A DNA stretch of 33,189 bases from Rhizobium sp. Q54 (lineage in GTDB: Bacteria > Pseudomonadota > Alphaproteobacteria > Rhizobiales > Aestuariivirgaceae). The DNA is taken from NCBI GenBank assembly GCA_945889445.1, contig CAMDBX010000042.1:1-33189 (forward strand), given 5' to 3'. Both the position numbers and the translations under genes were made by a program. Every line of letters starts with the position of its first letter. Positions within the stretch are counted from its first letter, which is position 1. A model generated the notes under the pieces. It was not told the origin of the DNA and did no database searches. It saw only the letters and a program-made list of their open reading frames with translations. Shown piece after piece: positions 1-8,433 of the stretch.

Positions 1-860
1 GCGCGCAGGTCGGCGGCATCTTCCTGGCCCAGGCACATGTAGAGCGTGCCGGTGCAGGTGAGGCGGACGCGGTTGCAGCTCTCGCAGAAATTATGGGTCA
101 AGGGCGTGATGAAGCCGAGGCGACCGCCCGTCTCCTTCACCTTCACGTAGCGGGCGGGGCCGCCGGTCTTGTAGGGGATGTCTTCCAGCGTGAACTGGTC
201 CATGAGATTGGCGCGGACCACGGAGAGCGGCAGGTACTGGTCCGTTCGGTCGCCGTCGATGTCGCCCAGCGGCATGGTCTCGATCAGGGTGAGGTCCATG
301 CCCTCGCCTCCGGCCCAGCGCAGCATCTCGGGGATTTCGGTGTCGTTGACGCCTTTCAGCGCCACGGCGTTGATCTTGATCTGGAGGCCCGCCTTCTGCG
401 CGGCCTTGAGGCCTTCCTTCACCTTGGGCAGGTCGCCCCAGCGGGTGATCTGGCGAAACTTCGCCTCGTCCAGCGTGTCGACCGAGACATTGATGCGCCT
501 GACGCCATGGGAGGCGAGCTCATCCGCGAAGCGGGCGAGCTGCGAGCCGTTGGTGGTCAGCGTCAGCTCCTCCAGCGCGCCGGACTTCAGATGGCGGCCG
601 AGGCCTTCGACCAGCGTCATGATGCCCTTGCGCACCAGCGGTTCGCCGCCCGTGAGGCGGATCTTCTTCACGCCCTTGTCGATGAAGGCCGTGCAAAGCC
701 GGTCCAGCTCCTCGAGCGAGAGCAGGTCACGCTTGGGCAGGAAGGTCATGTCCTCCGCCATGCAGTAGACGCAGCGGAAGTCGCAGCGGTCCGTCACCGA
801 CACCCGCAGGTAGCTGACGTGGCGTCCGAACGGGTCGATCAAGGGGCTCTGCGCGGTCAT
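1..860 (-). CDS. moaA: GTP 3',8-cyclase MoaA (partial, C-terminus beyond window)
   Basis: Radical-SAM enzyme that makes the first intermediate of molybdenum cofactor from GTP in the cytoplasm. Reading the minus strand from ATG at 860 gives about 286 residues before the window edge. The N-terminal radical-SAM cluster motif CDFRCVYC is visible, followed by an [13 protein letters not shown] segment. Near the cut end is the MoaA-specific second cluster, CESC followed after 13 residues by Cys (in LYMCLGQ). An in-frame TAA lies just upstream of the ATG, so this start is the first available; no strong ribosome site is seen. The gene follows the MFS gene at 895-2115 by 34 bases on the same strand and may share its transcript. 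Only about the last 40 residues should be missing. Family assignment is firm. Confidence 0.96.
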   Translation of the reverse strand, partial: MTAQSPLIDPFGRHVSYLRVSVTDRCDFRCVYCMAEDMTFLPKRDLLSLEELDRLCTAFIDKGVKKIRLTGGEPLVRKGIMTLVEGLGRHLKSGALEELTLTTNGSQLARFADELASHGVRRINVSVDTLDEAKFRQITRWGDLPKVKEGLKAAQKAGLQIKINAVALKGVNDTEIPEMLRWAGGEGMDLTLIETMPLGDIDGDRTDQYLPLSVVRANLMDQFTLEDIPYKTGGPARYVKVKETGGRLGFITPLTHNFCESCNRVRLTCTGTLYMCLGQEDAADLR

Positions 861-894
861 GGTGCGTTATATTTGGGCATATACATCGGAAAGG

Positions 895-2115
895 TCAACC
901 AGCACCTTGGGCCGCTGCAAGCTGCTTCCGGTTGGGCAGGAACATGGCCAGCAGGCCGATCGCCGGCAGGAAGGAGCAGATGTGGAAGACGAAGCCGATG
1001 GACGTTGCGTCCGCCACCATGCCGAGCAGGGCGGCACCCGCCGCCGCGATGCCGAAGGCCACGCCGAAGAACAGGCCTGAGATCATGCCCACCCGCCCCG
1101 GCATCAACTCCTGCGCATAGACCAGCATGGCCGAGAAGGCGGAGGCCAGGATGAAGCCGATGGGAATGGACAGCACCACCGTCCAGAAATGATTGGCATA
1201 GGGCAGAGCCAGGGTGAAGGGGAGAGCCCCCAGCACCGAGAACCAGATGACCGCCTTGCGGCCGATCCTGTCGCCGATGGGCCCGCCCAGCAGGGTTCCC
1301 GCCGCGAAGGCCGCGAGGTAGATGAACAGGTCGATCTGCGCTTCCTTGGGGCTGAGGCCGAAGGTGTCGATGAGGTAGAAGGTGTAGAAGCTCGACATGC
1401 TGGACGTGTAGAGGAACTTCGAGAACATCAGGCACAGCAGCACCACCAGCGAAGTGACGATCATGCGCCGCGGCAGCGGATTGGGCGGAATGACATGCGC
1501 CCGCTTCGGACCGCCCTTGGGCGAGAGATGGTGGGCATACCACTTGGCGGCGTAGCTCAGCACGGCGATGGAGAACAGCGCGAGCAACGCCAGCCAGGCC
1601 ACACTGCCTTGCCCATGCGGCACCACGAAGAAGGCGGCGAGCAGCGGACCTATGGAGGTGCCGAAATTGCCGCCCACCTGGAACAGCGACTGCGCAAAGC
1701 CAAAGCGCCCGCCGGATGACAGCCGCGCCAGCCGCGAGGCCTCCGGATGGAAGATCGACGAGCCGAGCCCGATCAGCGTGGCGCCGACGAGGATCATGCC
1801 ATAGCTGTGGGCGAGGCCGACGACCACGAGGCCGATCAGCGACAGTGCAGGCGCCACGGGCAGCGAATAGGGGAAGGGCTTCTTGTCGGTATAGTGCCCG
1901 ATCAGCGGCTGCAGCACGGAAGCGGTGGCCTGGAAGGCCAGGGTGATGAAGCCCACCTGGGCAAAGCTGAGGTTATGCAGGTCGCGCAGCAGCGGGTAGA
2001 TCGACAGCAGCAGCGCCTGCAGCGTGTCATTGATCAGGTGCCCCGCCGTGACCGCGAAGAGCACGGCATAGGTAGTGGTCTGGAGGCGGGGCGAGGTGAC
2101 ATCGGCGGCGGCCAT
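895..2115 (-). CDS. fsr: MFS transporter, fosmidomycin-resistance (Fsr) type
   Basis: A 406-residue major facilitator protein of the inner membrane with about 12 hydrophobic segments. The N-terminal half resembles the Fsr family: AGHLINDTLQ in the first helix, QPLIGHYTDKKP in the first cytoplasmic loop, and LGSSIFHPEASRLAR further on, with the FHPE motif typical of Fsr. The family exports fosmidomycin and related small drugs by proton antiport; the substrate here is unknown. The second half carries GDRIGRKAV, the equivalent MFS loop motif. Start ATG at 2115 gives a full family length. moaA follows 34 bases downstream on the same strand. The family is well supported, the drug specificity is not. 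Confidence 0.88.
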   Translation of the reverse strand: MAAADVTSPRLQTTTYAVLFAVTAGHLINDTLQALLLSIYPLLRDLHNLSFAQVGFITLAFQATASVLQPLIGHYTDKKPFPYSLPVAPALSLIGLVVVGLAHSYGMILVGATLIGLGSSIFHPEASRLARLSSGGRFGFAQSLFQVGGNFGTSIGPLLAAFFVVPHGQGSVAWLALLALFSIAVLSYAAKWYAHHLSPKGGPKRAHVIPPNPLPRRMIVTSLVVLLCLMFSKFLYTSSMSSFYTFYLIDTFGLSPKEAQIDLFIYLAAFAAGTLLGGPIGDRIGRKAVIWFSVLGALPFTLALPYANHFWTVVLSIPIGFILASAFSAMLVYAQELMPGRVGMISGLFFGVAFGIAAAGAALLGMVADATSIGFVFHICSFLPAIGLLAMFLPNRKQLAAAQGAG

Positions 2116-2203
2116 GGGGAGTGCCTAGCGGGAAAAGCGCGAGATGGCCAATGCCGGGTGGGCAGGCGGGGTATGTGCAATGTTGCAGGATGTGCCCGAT
2201 CGT

Positions 2204-2358
2204 CCTCTCCCGCTCTGCGGGAGAGGAAGGGGCCCCAACAACGTTGGGGGAGGTGAGGGGCGTCAGGCTCCGAACGTCAGGACGTAGCTACATCCCCTCA
2301 TCTCCCCGTTGCGTTCCGCAACGGGTCCCTTCTTCTCCCGCTGAAGAAGCGGGAGAAG
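2204..2358. repeat. Mirrored four-hairpin palindromic repeat
   Basis: Two hairpin pairs are arranged head to head. Left half: stem 2204-2213/2217-2226 (10 bp, loop TCT), then stem 2233-2239/2243-2249 (7 bp, loop AAC), then AGGTGAGGGG at 2251-2260. Right half, inverted: CCCCTCATCTCC at 2294-2305, stem 2305-2313/2317-2325 (9 bp, loop TTC), then stem 2332-2341/2349-2358 (10 bp). The halves are diverged inverted copies in which the stems stay paired although bases differ. It lies between two minus-strand genes and ends 4 bases past the LysR stop codon, so it could also end that transcript. It looks like a dispersed extragenic palindromic element, but no second copy is visible here. Confidence 0.75.
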
Positions 2359-2362
2359 ACCT

Positions 2363-3268
2363 TTACCGCCCCTTTGCCGTTGACAGCAGCCAGTCCTTGA
2401 AGGTGTCCAGCGCGTCGGTGCGCCGGGCGATGCCGGAGGCGGGTTCGATGATCGAGTAGGCGTAGTCGTGCTTGATGTCGATGTCGAAGAGCTGAACGAG
2501 GCGGCCCGAGGCGAGATCGTCGGCGATCAGGCTCTTGGGGCACAATGCGATGCCCTGTCCGGCGAGGGCCGACGCGCGCAGCAGGTTGAAGTCCTGGAAG
2601 ATGGGGCCGGGCGAGGGACCGGCGTGCTTCAGGCCCGCGTGGCGCATCCAGTTCTGCCAGTCCAGCCGGTCGGTGTCATGCAGCAGCGGCTTGCCGAGGA
2701 TGGCCTGCGGCACGTCGAATGGGCCTTCCTTGTCGAGATAGATGGGGTTGCAGATCGGCACGGTGCTGCCGGGCAGCAGCCGGGTCGAGCGGCAGCCCTC
2801 CCACTCGCCCGGGCCCCACAACACGGCGATATCCACCTCGTCGAAGTCGATCTTGTGATCGGCGAAGGCATAGACGACCTTGACCGAGACTTCCGGGTGT
2901 TCCGCGAAGAATTGCGACAGCTTGGGGATCAGCCAGATGGTGGCGAAGGAGGGGAGCGCCGCGATGGTCATGGCCGGGCCCTGCTCGCTGTGCTGCAGCC
3001 GGCGGCAGGCGGCTGCCATGATGTCGAAGGCCTCGGCCAGCGACCGGGCGAGCTCCTGGCCCTTCTGGGTGGGCATGGTGTTGCGGCCGAGCCGGTCGAA
3101 CAGCGACAGGCCGAACCACTGCTCGAGCTGCCGGACCTGATGGCTGACGGCGGACTGGGTGACGTTCAGCTCCTCCGCGGCCTTGGAAAAGGAGCCGGAG
3201 CGGGCGGCGGCCTCGAAGCAGCGCAAGGCGTTGAGGGACGGCAGGCGGGACACCGGCACAGGCTCCAT
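2363..3268 (-). CDS. LysR-type transcriptional regulator, GcvA-like
   Basis: A 301-residue LysR regulator. The N-terminal winged helix-turn-helix starts at SLNALRCFEAAARSGSF and continues through AAEELNVTQSAVSHQVRQLE (about residues 10-50), the GcvA-subgroup pattern. The remainder is a periplasmic-binding-protein-like effector domain containing the GcvA-like SFATIWLIPKLSQF segment. It is divergent from creatinase at 3368 with 99 bases between them, and the shared space holds a perfect 7-bp-arm palindrome over its own start codon. It is therefore the natural candidate regulator of creatinase and of itself. GcvA proteins respond to glycine metabolism in known cases; a creatine, sarcosine or glycine effector here is inference. 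Confidence 0.9.
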   Translation of the reverse strand: MEPVPVSRLPSLNALRCFEAAARSGSFSKAAEELNVTQSAVSHQVRQLEQWFGLSLFDRLGRNTMPTQKGQELARSLAEAFDIMAAACRRLQHSEQGPAMTIAALPSFATIWLIPKLSQFFAEHPEVSVKVVYAFADHKIDFDEVDIAVLWGPGEWEGCRSTRLLPGSTVPICNPIYLDKEGPFDVPQAILGKPLLHDTDRLDWQNWMRHAGLKHAGPSPGPIFQDFNLLRASALAGQGIALCPKSLIADDLASGRLVQLFDIDIKHDYAYSIIEPASGIARRTDALDTFKDWLLSTAKGR

Positions 3269-3336
3269 GAGAATTTCTCATAGATTATGTGAGGGATCAT
3301 CTTTTGACACAAGGCCTTATCCGGGGAACTTATTCC
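3267..3336. promoter_or_regulatory. Divergent control region of the LysR gene and creatinase
   Basis: A perfect inverted repeat, ATGAGAA-T-TTCTCAT, spans 3267-3281 and covers the start codon of the minus-strand LysR gene. Directly beside it, 3277-3293 forms an imperfect dyad with CTCA/TGAG ends. A TTGACA hexamer is at 3304-3309 on the plus strand, and AACTTA at 3327-3332 lies 17 bases further, giving a weak candidate promoter towards creatinase. Paired dyads upstream of a divergent target fit LysR regulation. Assignment of the dyads as binding sites is inference. Confidence 0.45.
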
Positions 3337-3367
3337 GCAGAATTAACCCCCCGGAGAAACGCCCCTC

Positions 3368-4636
3368 ATGAACCTCGCTCGCCCTGCGGTCGTCGACTAT
3401 CGCAACAACGGCAAGAAGCCGAAGCCGACCTTCTCGGACGCCGAGATGAAGCGCCGCCAGGACGGCATCCGCGGCTGGATGAAAAAGGCCAAGGTCGACG
3501 CCTGCCTTTTCACCAGCTACCACAACATCAACTACCTCGCGGACTTCCTCTACTGCTACTTCGGCCGCAAGTATGGCCTGGTCATCACGCCGAACAAGAC
3601 GACCTCGGTAACGGCGGCCATCGACGGCGGCCAGCCGGCGCGCCGCACCTTCGGCGACAACGTGACCTACACCGACTGGTCGAAGGACAACTACTTCATC
3701 GCCGCCAAGGCCTTGATGAAGGGCGCCAGGCGCATCGGCATCGAGTTCGACCATGTGAACCTCGATTTCCGCAAGCAGCTGGAAGACGCCTTCCCCGGCG
3801 TCGAGTTCGTCGACGTGGCCGCACCCTCGATGCGGCTTCGCATGATCAAGAGCGCGGAAGAGATCAAGCACATCACCAAGATGACGCGCATCGCCGACAT
3901 TGGTGGTGCTGCCTGCGTCGAGGCCATCGCCGTGGGCGTGCCGGAGCATGAAGTTGCCCTTCACTCCACCCAGGCCATGGTGCGCGAAATCGCCAAGGTG
4001 TGGCCGCAGGGCGAGCTTCTCGACACCTGGACGTGGTTCCAGTCGGGCGTGAACACCGATGGTGCGCACAACCCCGTCACCTCGCGCAAGATCAAGAAGG
4101 GTGACATCCTGAGCCTCAACTGCTTCCCGATGGTTGCGGGCTACTACGTGGCGCTCGAGCGCACGCTGTTCGCCGAGCAGGCCTCGAAGGAGCACACCCG
4201 CCTGTGGGAGATCAACTGCCACGTCCATGACGAGGGCAAGAAGCTGCTGGTTCCCGGTGCCAAGTGCTCCGACGTCGCCAAGGCGCTGAACGAGATCTAC
4301 GCCAGCCACGACCTGCTCAAGTACCGCACCTTCGGCTATGGCCACTCCTTCGGCGTGCTGTGCCACTATTATGGCCGCGAGGGCGGGCTGGAGCTGCGCG
4401 AGGATTGCGACACCGTGCTGGAGCCCGGCATGGTCGTCTCGATGGAGCCGATGATCATGATCCCCGAAGGCCAGAAGGGTGCCGGCGGTTATCGCGAGCA
4501 TGACATCCTGGTGATCACCGAGAAGGGCAACAAGAACATCACCGCCTTCCCCTATGGGCCTGAGCACCTGATCGTGAAGGCGGGCGCTGCCAAGAAGAAG
4601 ACAACTGCCAAAAAATCGCCCAAGAAGAAGCGCTGA
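3368..4636 (+). CDS. Creatinase (creatine amidinohydrolase)
   Basis: Cytoplasmic enzyme that hydrolyses creatine to sarcosine and urea; it belongs to the pita-bread (M24) fold but is not a peptidase. The 422-residue product matches Pseudomonas creatinase from memory over most of its length: FTSYHNINYLADFLYC near residue 50, IDGGQPARRT near 85, DTWTWFQSGVNTDGAHNPVT at about 219-238 with the expected catalytic His at 234, GDILSLNCFP, RTFGYGHSFG and the end motif MEPMIM. It then has an unusual Lys-rich tail of about 20 residues. A divergent LysR gene lies upstream. Its product sarcosine is the substrate of SoxBDAG encoded at 17386-22370. Another M24 amidinohydrolase specificity cannot be excluded, but the similarity is specific. 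Confidence 0.9.
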   Translation: MNLARPAVVDYRNNGKKPKPTFSDAEMKRRQDGIRGWMKKAKVDACLFTSYHNINYLADFLYCYFGRKYGLVITPNKTTSVTAAIDGGQPARRTFGDNVTYTDWSKDNYFIAAKALMKGARRIGIEFDHVNLDFRKQLEDAFPGVEFVDVAAPSMRLRMIKSAEEIKHITKMTRIADIGGAACVEAIAVGVPEHEVALHSTQAMVREIAKVWPQGELLDTWTWFQSGVNTDGAHNPVTSRKIKKGDILSLNCFPMVAGYYVALERTLFAEQASKEHTRLWEINCHVHDEGKKLLVPGAKCSDVAKALNEIYASHDLLKYRTFGYGHSFGVLCHYYGREGGLELREDCDTVLEPGMVVSMEPMIMIPEGQKGAGGYREHDILVITEKGNKNITAFPYGPEHLIVKAGAAKKKTTAKKSPKKKR

Positions 4637-4677
4637 TTTCGCGCCAGACACGAACTGAATTCATGCCGCTTTTCAGG

Positions 4678-4725
4678 GGGCGCGGCGCAGGAGGGACTTG
4701 CATCCTCAGGCCCGCGCCCTATGAT
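4678..4725 (+). promoter_or_regulatory. Hairpin plus candidate promoter before the ABC ATPase
   Basis: GGGCGCGG at 4678-4685 pairs perfectly with CCGCGCCC at 4712-4719, and AGGA/TCCT can pair inside. The stem is followed by TATGATATTTT, so it may terminate creatinase transcription. The same stretch holds TTGCAT at 4698-4703 and TATGAT at 4720-4725 with a 16-base spacer, a plausible sigma-70 promoter for the ATPase gene about 50 bases downstream. Both readings can hold together; a regulatory attenuator is a third option. Confidence 0.45.
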
Positions 4726-4773
4726 ATTTTCTCAAGCAGCCATAAAACACTTACAGGGTGAGGAAACAGGGGA

Positions 4774-5889
4774 ATGGCCAAGGACCCGGCAAGCGACGCG
4801 ATGGTTCGCTTCGTCAATGTGCAGAAGAGCTATGACGGCGAAACGCTCGTCGTGAAGAACCTCAACCTGGACATTGCCAAGGGCGAGTTCCTGACCATGC
4901 TTGGCCCATCGGGTTCCGGCAAGACCACCACCCTCATGATGCTTGCGGGCTTCGAGCCCGCCACCCACGGCGAAATCTACCTGAAGGACCAGCCGATCAA
5001 CAACGTGCCCCCGCACAAGCGCGGCATCGGCATGGTGTTCCAGAACTATGCGCTGTTCCCGCACATGTCGATCAACGAGAATCTTGCATTCCCGCTGCAG
5101 GTGCGCAACGTGCCGAAGCCTGAGATCGAGGATCGCGTTGCCAAGGTGCTGAAGATGGTGGAGCTGCCGCAGATGGGCAACCGCCGCCCCGGCCAGCTTT
5201 CGGGCGGCCAGCAGCAGCGCATCGCGGTTGCGCGCGCCCTGGTGTTCGAGCCCGACCTCGTGCTGATGGACGAGCCGCTGGGTGCGCTGGACAAGCAGCT
5301 GCGCGAGCAGATGCAATACGAGATCAAGCACATCCATGAGCGGCTTGGCGTCACCATGGTCTATGTGACCCATGACCAGTCGGAAGCTCTCACCATGTCG
5401 AACCGCATCGCGGTGTTCAACGACGGCATCGTGCAGCAGCTCTCCACCCCCGCCGAACTCTATGAGCGCCCGGTCAATTCCTTCGTGGCGCAGTTCATTG
5501 GCGAGAACAACAAGCTCAAGGGCACTGTCGCGGAGATCGACTCCAACAACGTCGCTTCGGTCAAGCTCGAGACGGGTGAGTTGGTGAAGGCGCTGGCCAT
5601 TGGCCCGCGCGAGAAGGGCGGCCGCACCCTGCTGTCGATCCGCCCAGAGCGCGTCGAGATCAATCCGACTGCCCAGACGGCGGACGTCATCCTGCCGGGC
5701 CGCATCGCCGAGCTGATCTATCTGGGTGATCATATCCGCGCCCGCCTCGAAGTGGCGGGAGACGACAACTTCATCGTCAAGGTGCCCAACAAGGGTGCCA
5801 CCACCGACGTGGCCGAGGGCCGTGAGGTGAAGGTGGGATGGAAGGCGGCGGATTGCCGCGCGCTCGACTACGCCGAGTTCCGGCACTGA
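4774..5889 (+). CDS. ABC transporter ATP-binding protein, PotA-like
   Basis: A 371-residue cytoplasmic ATPase of the spermidine/putrescine-type (PotA, TOBE-containing) import family. Walker A is GPSGSGKTT near residue 45, the Q-loop region is [13 protein letters not shown], the signature is LSGGQQQR near 142, Walker B is [12 protein letters not shown], and the switch His is in [10 protein letters not shown]. The C-terminal third, from about 240, is the regulatory TOBE-type domain ([12 protein letters not shown]). GGGGA lies close before the start ATG. It heads a tight same-strand run. No permease or binding-protein gene for it is in the window, so its transport partners must lie elsewhere. 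Polyamine, betaine or another small cationic substrate is only a family-level guess. Confidence 0.92.
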   Translation: MAKDPASDAMVRFVNVQKSYDGETLVVKNLNLDIAKGEFLTMLGPSGSGKTTTLMMLAGFEPATHGEIYLKDQPINNVPPHKRGIGMVFQNYALFPHMSINENLAFPLQVRNVPKPEIEDRVAKVLKMVELPQMGNRRPGQLSGGQQQRIAVARALVFEPDLVLMDEPLGALDKQLREQMQYEIKHIHERLGVTMVYVTHDQSEALTMSNRIAVFNDGIVQQLSTPAELYERPVNSFVAQFIGENNKLKGTVAEIDSNNVASVKLETGELVKALAIGPREKGGRTLLSIRPERVEINPTAQTADVILPGRIAELIYLGDHIRARLEVAGDDNFIVKVPNKGATTDVAEGREVKVGWKAADCRALDYAEFRH

Positions 5890-5898
5890 GGTGAGGTG

Positions 5899-6615
5899 AT
5901 GGCAGCCAGCCGCGGGTTCCGGAAGGTCGCGTGCTGGATCGCTGGCCTCATCGTGTCCTTCTGCCTGCTGCTGCCGCTGCCGGCGGGCCGCGCTCAGGAC
6001 CACGAGGTTGACCTGGCACTGGTGCTCGCCATCGACTGCTCGTTCAGCGTCGACTCCCGCGAGTTCGCTCTGCAGATGGAAGGTATCGGCCGGGCCTTCA
6101 TGACCGATGAGGTGAAGGCCGCCATCGCCCAGGGCGCGCGCCAGCGCATAGCGGTAGCAGTTGTTCAGTGGTCGGACGAACGCAACCAGATGATCGCGCT
6201 GCCGTGGACGCTGGTTACCGGCAGCGCCGATGCCGATGAGCTTGGCCAGGTGCTGATGCGGCAGGCGCGCGAACTCACCGAGGGCGGCACCTCGCTGTCG
6301 GCGGCGCTCATCTTTTCCGCTTCGCTGTTCGCGGCTGCCCCCAGCGCCGAGCGCAAGGTCATCGATGTGTCCACCGACGGGCGCAACAACAGCGGCCCGC
6401 CCGTGGCGCCGGTGCGCGATCGCGTGCTGGCGCAGGGCATCACCATCAATGGCCTCACGATCCTCAACGAGTGGCCGACACTCGACACCTATGTCGAAGG
6501 CAACGTGGCGGGTGGGCCCGGGCATTTCGTGATTCCCGCCAATGATTATGAAGCATACGGCGAGGCCATACTCCGCAAGCTGCTGCGGGAGATTACCGGG
6601 CCGGGCATCACCTGA
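5899..6615 (+). CDS. DUF1194 domain protein, secreted, von Willebrand-like
   Basis: About 238 residues. A clear signal peptide (basic start, then WIAGLIVSFCLLLPLPAG, cleavage probably near RAQD) sends it to the periplasm. The mature part begins with VDLALVLAIDCSFSVDS, where DCSFS resembles the DxSxS metal-ion site of von Willebrand A domains; a later VSTDGRNNSG segment fits a second metal-site loop. This is the DUF1194 family, whose function is not established. ATG at 5899 is preferred over the GTG at 5896; AGGTGAG lies just upstream. It follows the ABC ATPase by 9 bases and precedes the dehydrogenase by 21, so it is almost surely in the same operon. Its role with its neighbours is unknown. 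Confidence 0.85.
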   Translation: MAASRGFRKVACWIAGLIVSFCLLLPLPAGRAQDHEVDLALVLAIDCSFSVDSREFALQMEGIGRAFMTDEVKAAIAQGARQRIAVAVVQWSDERNQMIALPWTLVTGSADADELGQVLMRQARELTEGGTSLSAALIFSASLFAAAPSAERKVIDVSTDGRNNSGPPVAPVRDRVLAQGITINGLTILNEWPTLDTYVEGNVAGGPGHFVIPANDYEAYGEAILRKLLREITGPGIT

Positions 6616-6636
6616 GCCCTTCAAAGTGAGTGCCGC

Positions 6637-7770
6637 ATGACCAGTTTCGTTCTCAGTGCTGTTCCCGAAATCCGCTTTGGTGCTGGCCGCCTTGCCGACA
6701 TCGTGCCCCTGGCCGAGGCGCGCGGCGGCAGCGGCGCAACGCTGCTGTTGGTCGCCGATCCGGCCCTGAAGACCTTGGGCATTACCGGCCTTGCAGTCGA
6801 GGTGCTGGCGCGTGCCGGATTTGAGGCCCATGTTTACGACGGTTTCACGGGCGAGCCCGGAGAAGCGGATATCGATGCGGCGGCAGCGCTGGCACGACGG
6901 CACGGTGCCCGCTTGGTTGTGGGCCTTGGCGGCGGTTCAGCGCTGGATACGGCGAAGCTCGCTGCCTGCTGCGCGGTATCCGGCCTTGCCGCTTCCGCCT
7001 ATGCCTTGTGCGCCACGCCGCTGCCGAAGAACCGCCTGCCCATCATCGCCGTGCCCACCACGGCGGGCACCGGCTCCGAAGTGACGCGCGTTTCCGTCTA
7101 TGCTGATGCGAACAAGGTGAAGGTGTGGGCCTGGGGCGAGGAGCTTAAGCCGGATGCAGCGATCCTCGACCCGGAGCTTACCGTGGCCGTGCCGCCCGCC
7201 GTGACGGGGGGAACCGGCCTCGATGCGCTGGTGCACGCCATCGAGGCTGCCACCAACAAGCAGGCGAACCCCGGCAACGACCTCTACTGCCTCAAGGCCA
7301 TCAGCCTGATCGCTGCCAATCTCCAACGCGCGGTGACCCACCCTGATGACATCGCGGCGCGCGGCGCCATGCTGCTCGCCTCCTGTTATGGCGGCATCGG
7401 CATCGACAATTGCGGAACCGCACTCGCCCACAACATCTCGCACGCTGTCGCCAATCTGGCGCCCATTGCACATGGCCGTGCCACCGGCCTCGCCATGCGC
7501 GCCACCATCGACTGGGTGGCGGAGGGGAACCGCGCCGGCTTTGCCCGGGTCGCTGCAGCGATGGGTGCCGAGGACCCGGTGGCGGCCTATGACCGGCTGG
7601 TGCGCGCCAGCGGCGTTGACCTGGCGACAAACCTTCCAGGCGTCACGCCCGCGGCGCTGGCGCAGCAGATGGCCGCACCCGCCAACGCGCCGATGCGCAA
7701 TTCGACGTTGCACTATCCGGATGCCGATGACCTGCTGATGCTGGCGGAACGCTTCCTCAACCTTCGTTGA
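6637..7770 (+). CDS. Iron-containing alcohol dehydrogenase (DddB-like candidate)
   Basis: A 377-residue group III (Fe-dependent) alcohol dehydrogenase, cytoplasmic, NAD(P)-linked by family. Visible features are the dinucleotide-binding VVGLGGGSALDTAK near residues 94-107, PTTAGTGSEVT near 140-150, and the metal ligands expected for the family: Asp196 and His200 in GLDALVHAIEA, His265 and His279, 14 residues apart as in FucO. It sits between the DUF1194 gene and a DMSP-lyase-family cupin 40 bases downstream. DddB, the dehydrogenase for 3-hydroxypropionate in known DMSP pathways, belongs to this same family, so a DddB role is an attractive inference. Other alcohol or semialdehyde substrates remain possible. 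Confidence 0.88.
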   Translation: MTSFVLSAVPEIRFGAGRLADIVPLAEARGGSGATLLLVADPALKTLGITGLAVEVLARAGFEAHVYDGFTGEPGEADIDAAAALARRHGARLVVGLGGGSALDTAKLAACCAVSGLAASAYALCATPLPKNRLPIIAVPTTAGTGSEVTRVSVYADANKVKVWAWGEELKPDAAILDPELTVAVPPAVTGGTGLDALVHAIEAATNKQANPGNDLYCLKAISLIAANLQRAVTHPDDIAARGAMLLASCYGGIGIDNCGTALAHNISHAVANLAPIAHGRATGLAMRATIDWVAEGNRAGFARVAAAMGAEDPVAAYDRLVRASGVDLATNLPGVTPAALAQQMAAPANAPMRNSTLHYPDADDLLMLAERFLNLR

Positions 7771-7810
7771 TGCGAATTGTCTATTTCGCGCCACGTGGTA
7801 GAACGCCTGC

Positions 7811-8428
7811 GTGAGCAACGAGCTTCATGACAACGCAGGGCAGTTGGTGCGCGCGATTTTGCGCGGGCTTTCGGCACGCTCAGGCGAGGGCGTTTCGGAG
7901 GTGCTGGCACGGTTGTCGGAGCAGGATCTGGGTACCGAGGCCCAGCGCACGCCGGAGCCGTGCAACCTGCCGGTCCTCGCCCACCTGCCACACTGCATCG
8001 GCGAGGTCATGCTGCTCGACCCGGCTCTCGCCGCGGCCATTGCCGCGGTGGATGGTGACCTGAAGTGGATGCAGTCCCCGACCTACTCCGACCGCATCCT
8101 CGGCGAGGGCTTCAGCGCAAACTATGGCTGGGCGGAGATCATCGGTCCCAATGGCTTCTTCGCTGGCGACGACATGCTGCTCGGCCTCCTCATGCTGGGG
8201 CCGGACCGTCATTATCCGGATCACTATCACCCGGCACCGGAACTCTACTGGCCGCTGACCTCGGAGAGTTTCTGGAGTCGTGACGGCAAGCCCTTCGTCG
8301 TGAAGGCACCGGGCGAGACCGTCTGGCATCCGTCCATGGCGCTGCATGCCACCATCACCAACGCCACGCCGCTGCTCGCCGTGTGGTGCTGGACACGCGA
8401 CACGGCCACGCCCGCACGGCTGAAATAG
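7811..8428 (+). CDS. DMSP-lyase-family cupin (DddQ-like)
   Basis: A 205-residue single-domain cupin. DddQ-family lyases split dimethylsulfoniopropionate into acrylate and dimethyl sulfide. The metal-site region reads HYPDHYHPAPELYWPL (His134, His138, His140, Glu144, Tyr146), followed by the PGETVWHPSMALHA strand (His173, His179) and PLLAVWCW, the order of conserved motifs in the DddQ-like family. The start is GTG at 7811 with no obvious ribosome site; no better in-frame start is seen. Many family members have not been tested, and some lack DMSP lyase activity, so the name marks family rather than proven reaction. The adjacent iron alcohol dehydrogenase makes a DMSP link more plausible. The alpha/beta hydrolase starts 5 bases after the stop. 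Confidence 0.8.
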   Translation: MSNELHDNAGQLVRAILRGLSARSGEGVSEVLARLSEQDLGTEAQRTPEPCNLPVLAHLPHCIGEVMLLDPALAAAIAAVDGDLKWMQSPTYSDRILGEGFSANYGWAEIIGPNGFFAGDDMLLGLLMLGPDRHYPDHYHPAPELYWPLTSESFWSRDGKPFVVKAPGETVWHPSMALHATITNATPLLAVWCWTRDTATPARLK

Positions 8429-8433
8429 GCGTG

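Noticed and set aside
4732..6903. 723-codon open frame on the minus strand across the ABC ATPase and DUF1194 genes
   Set aside because: It spans two real genes and the gap between them, with no motif; it is a third-position GC artefact.
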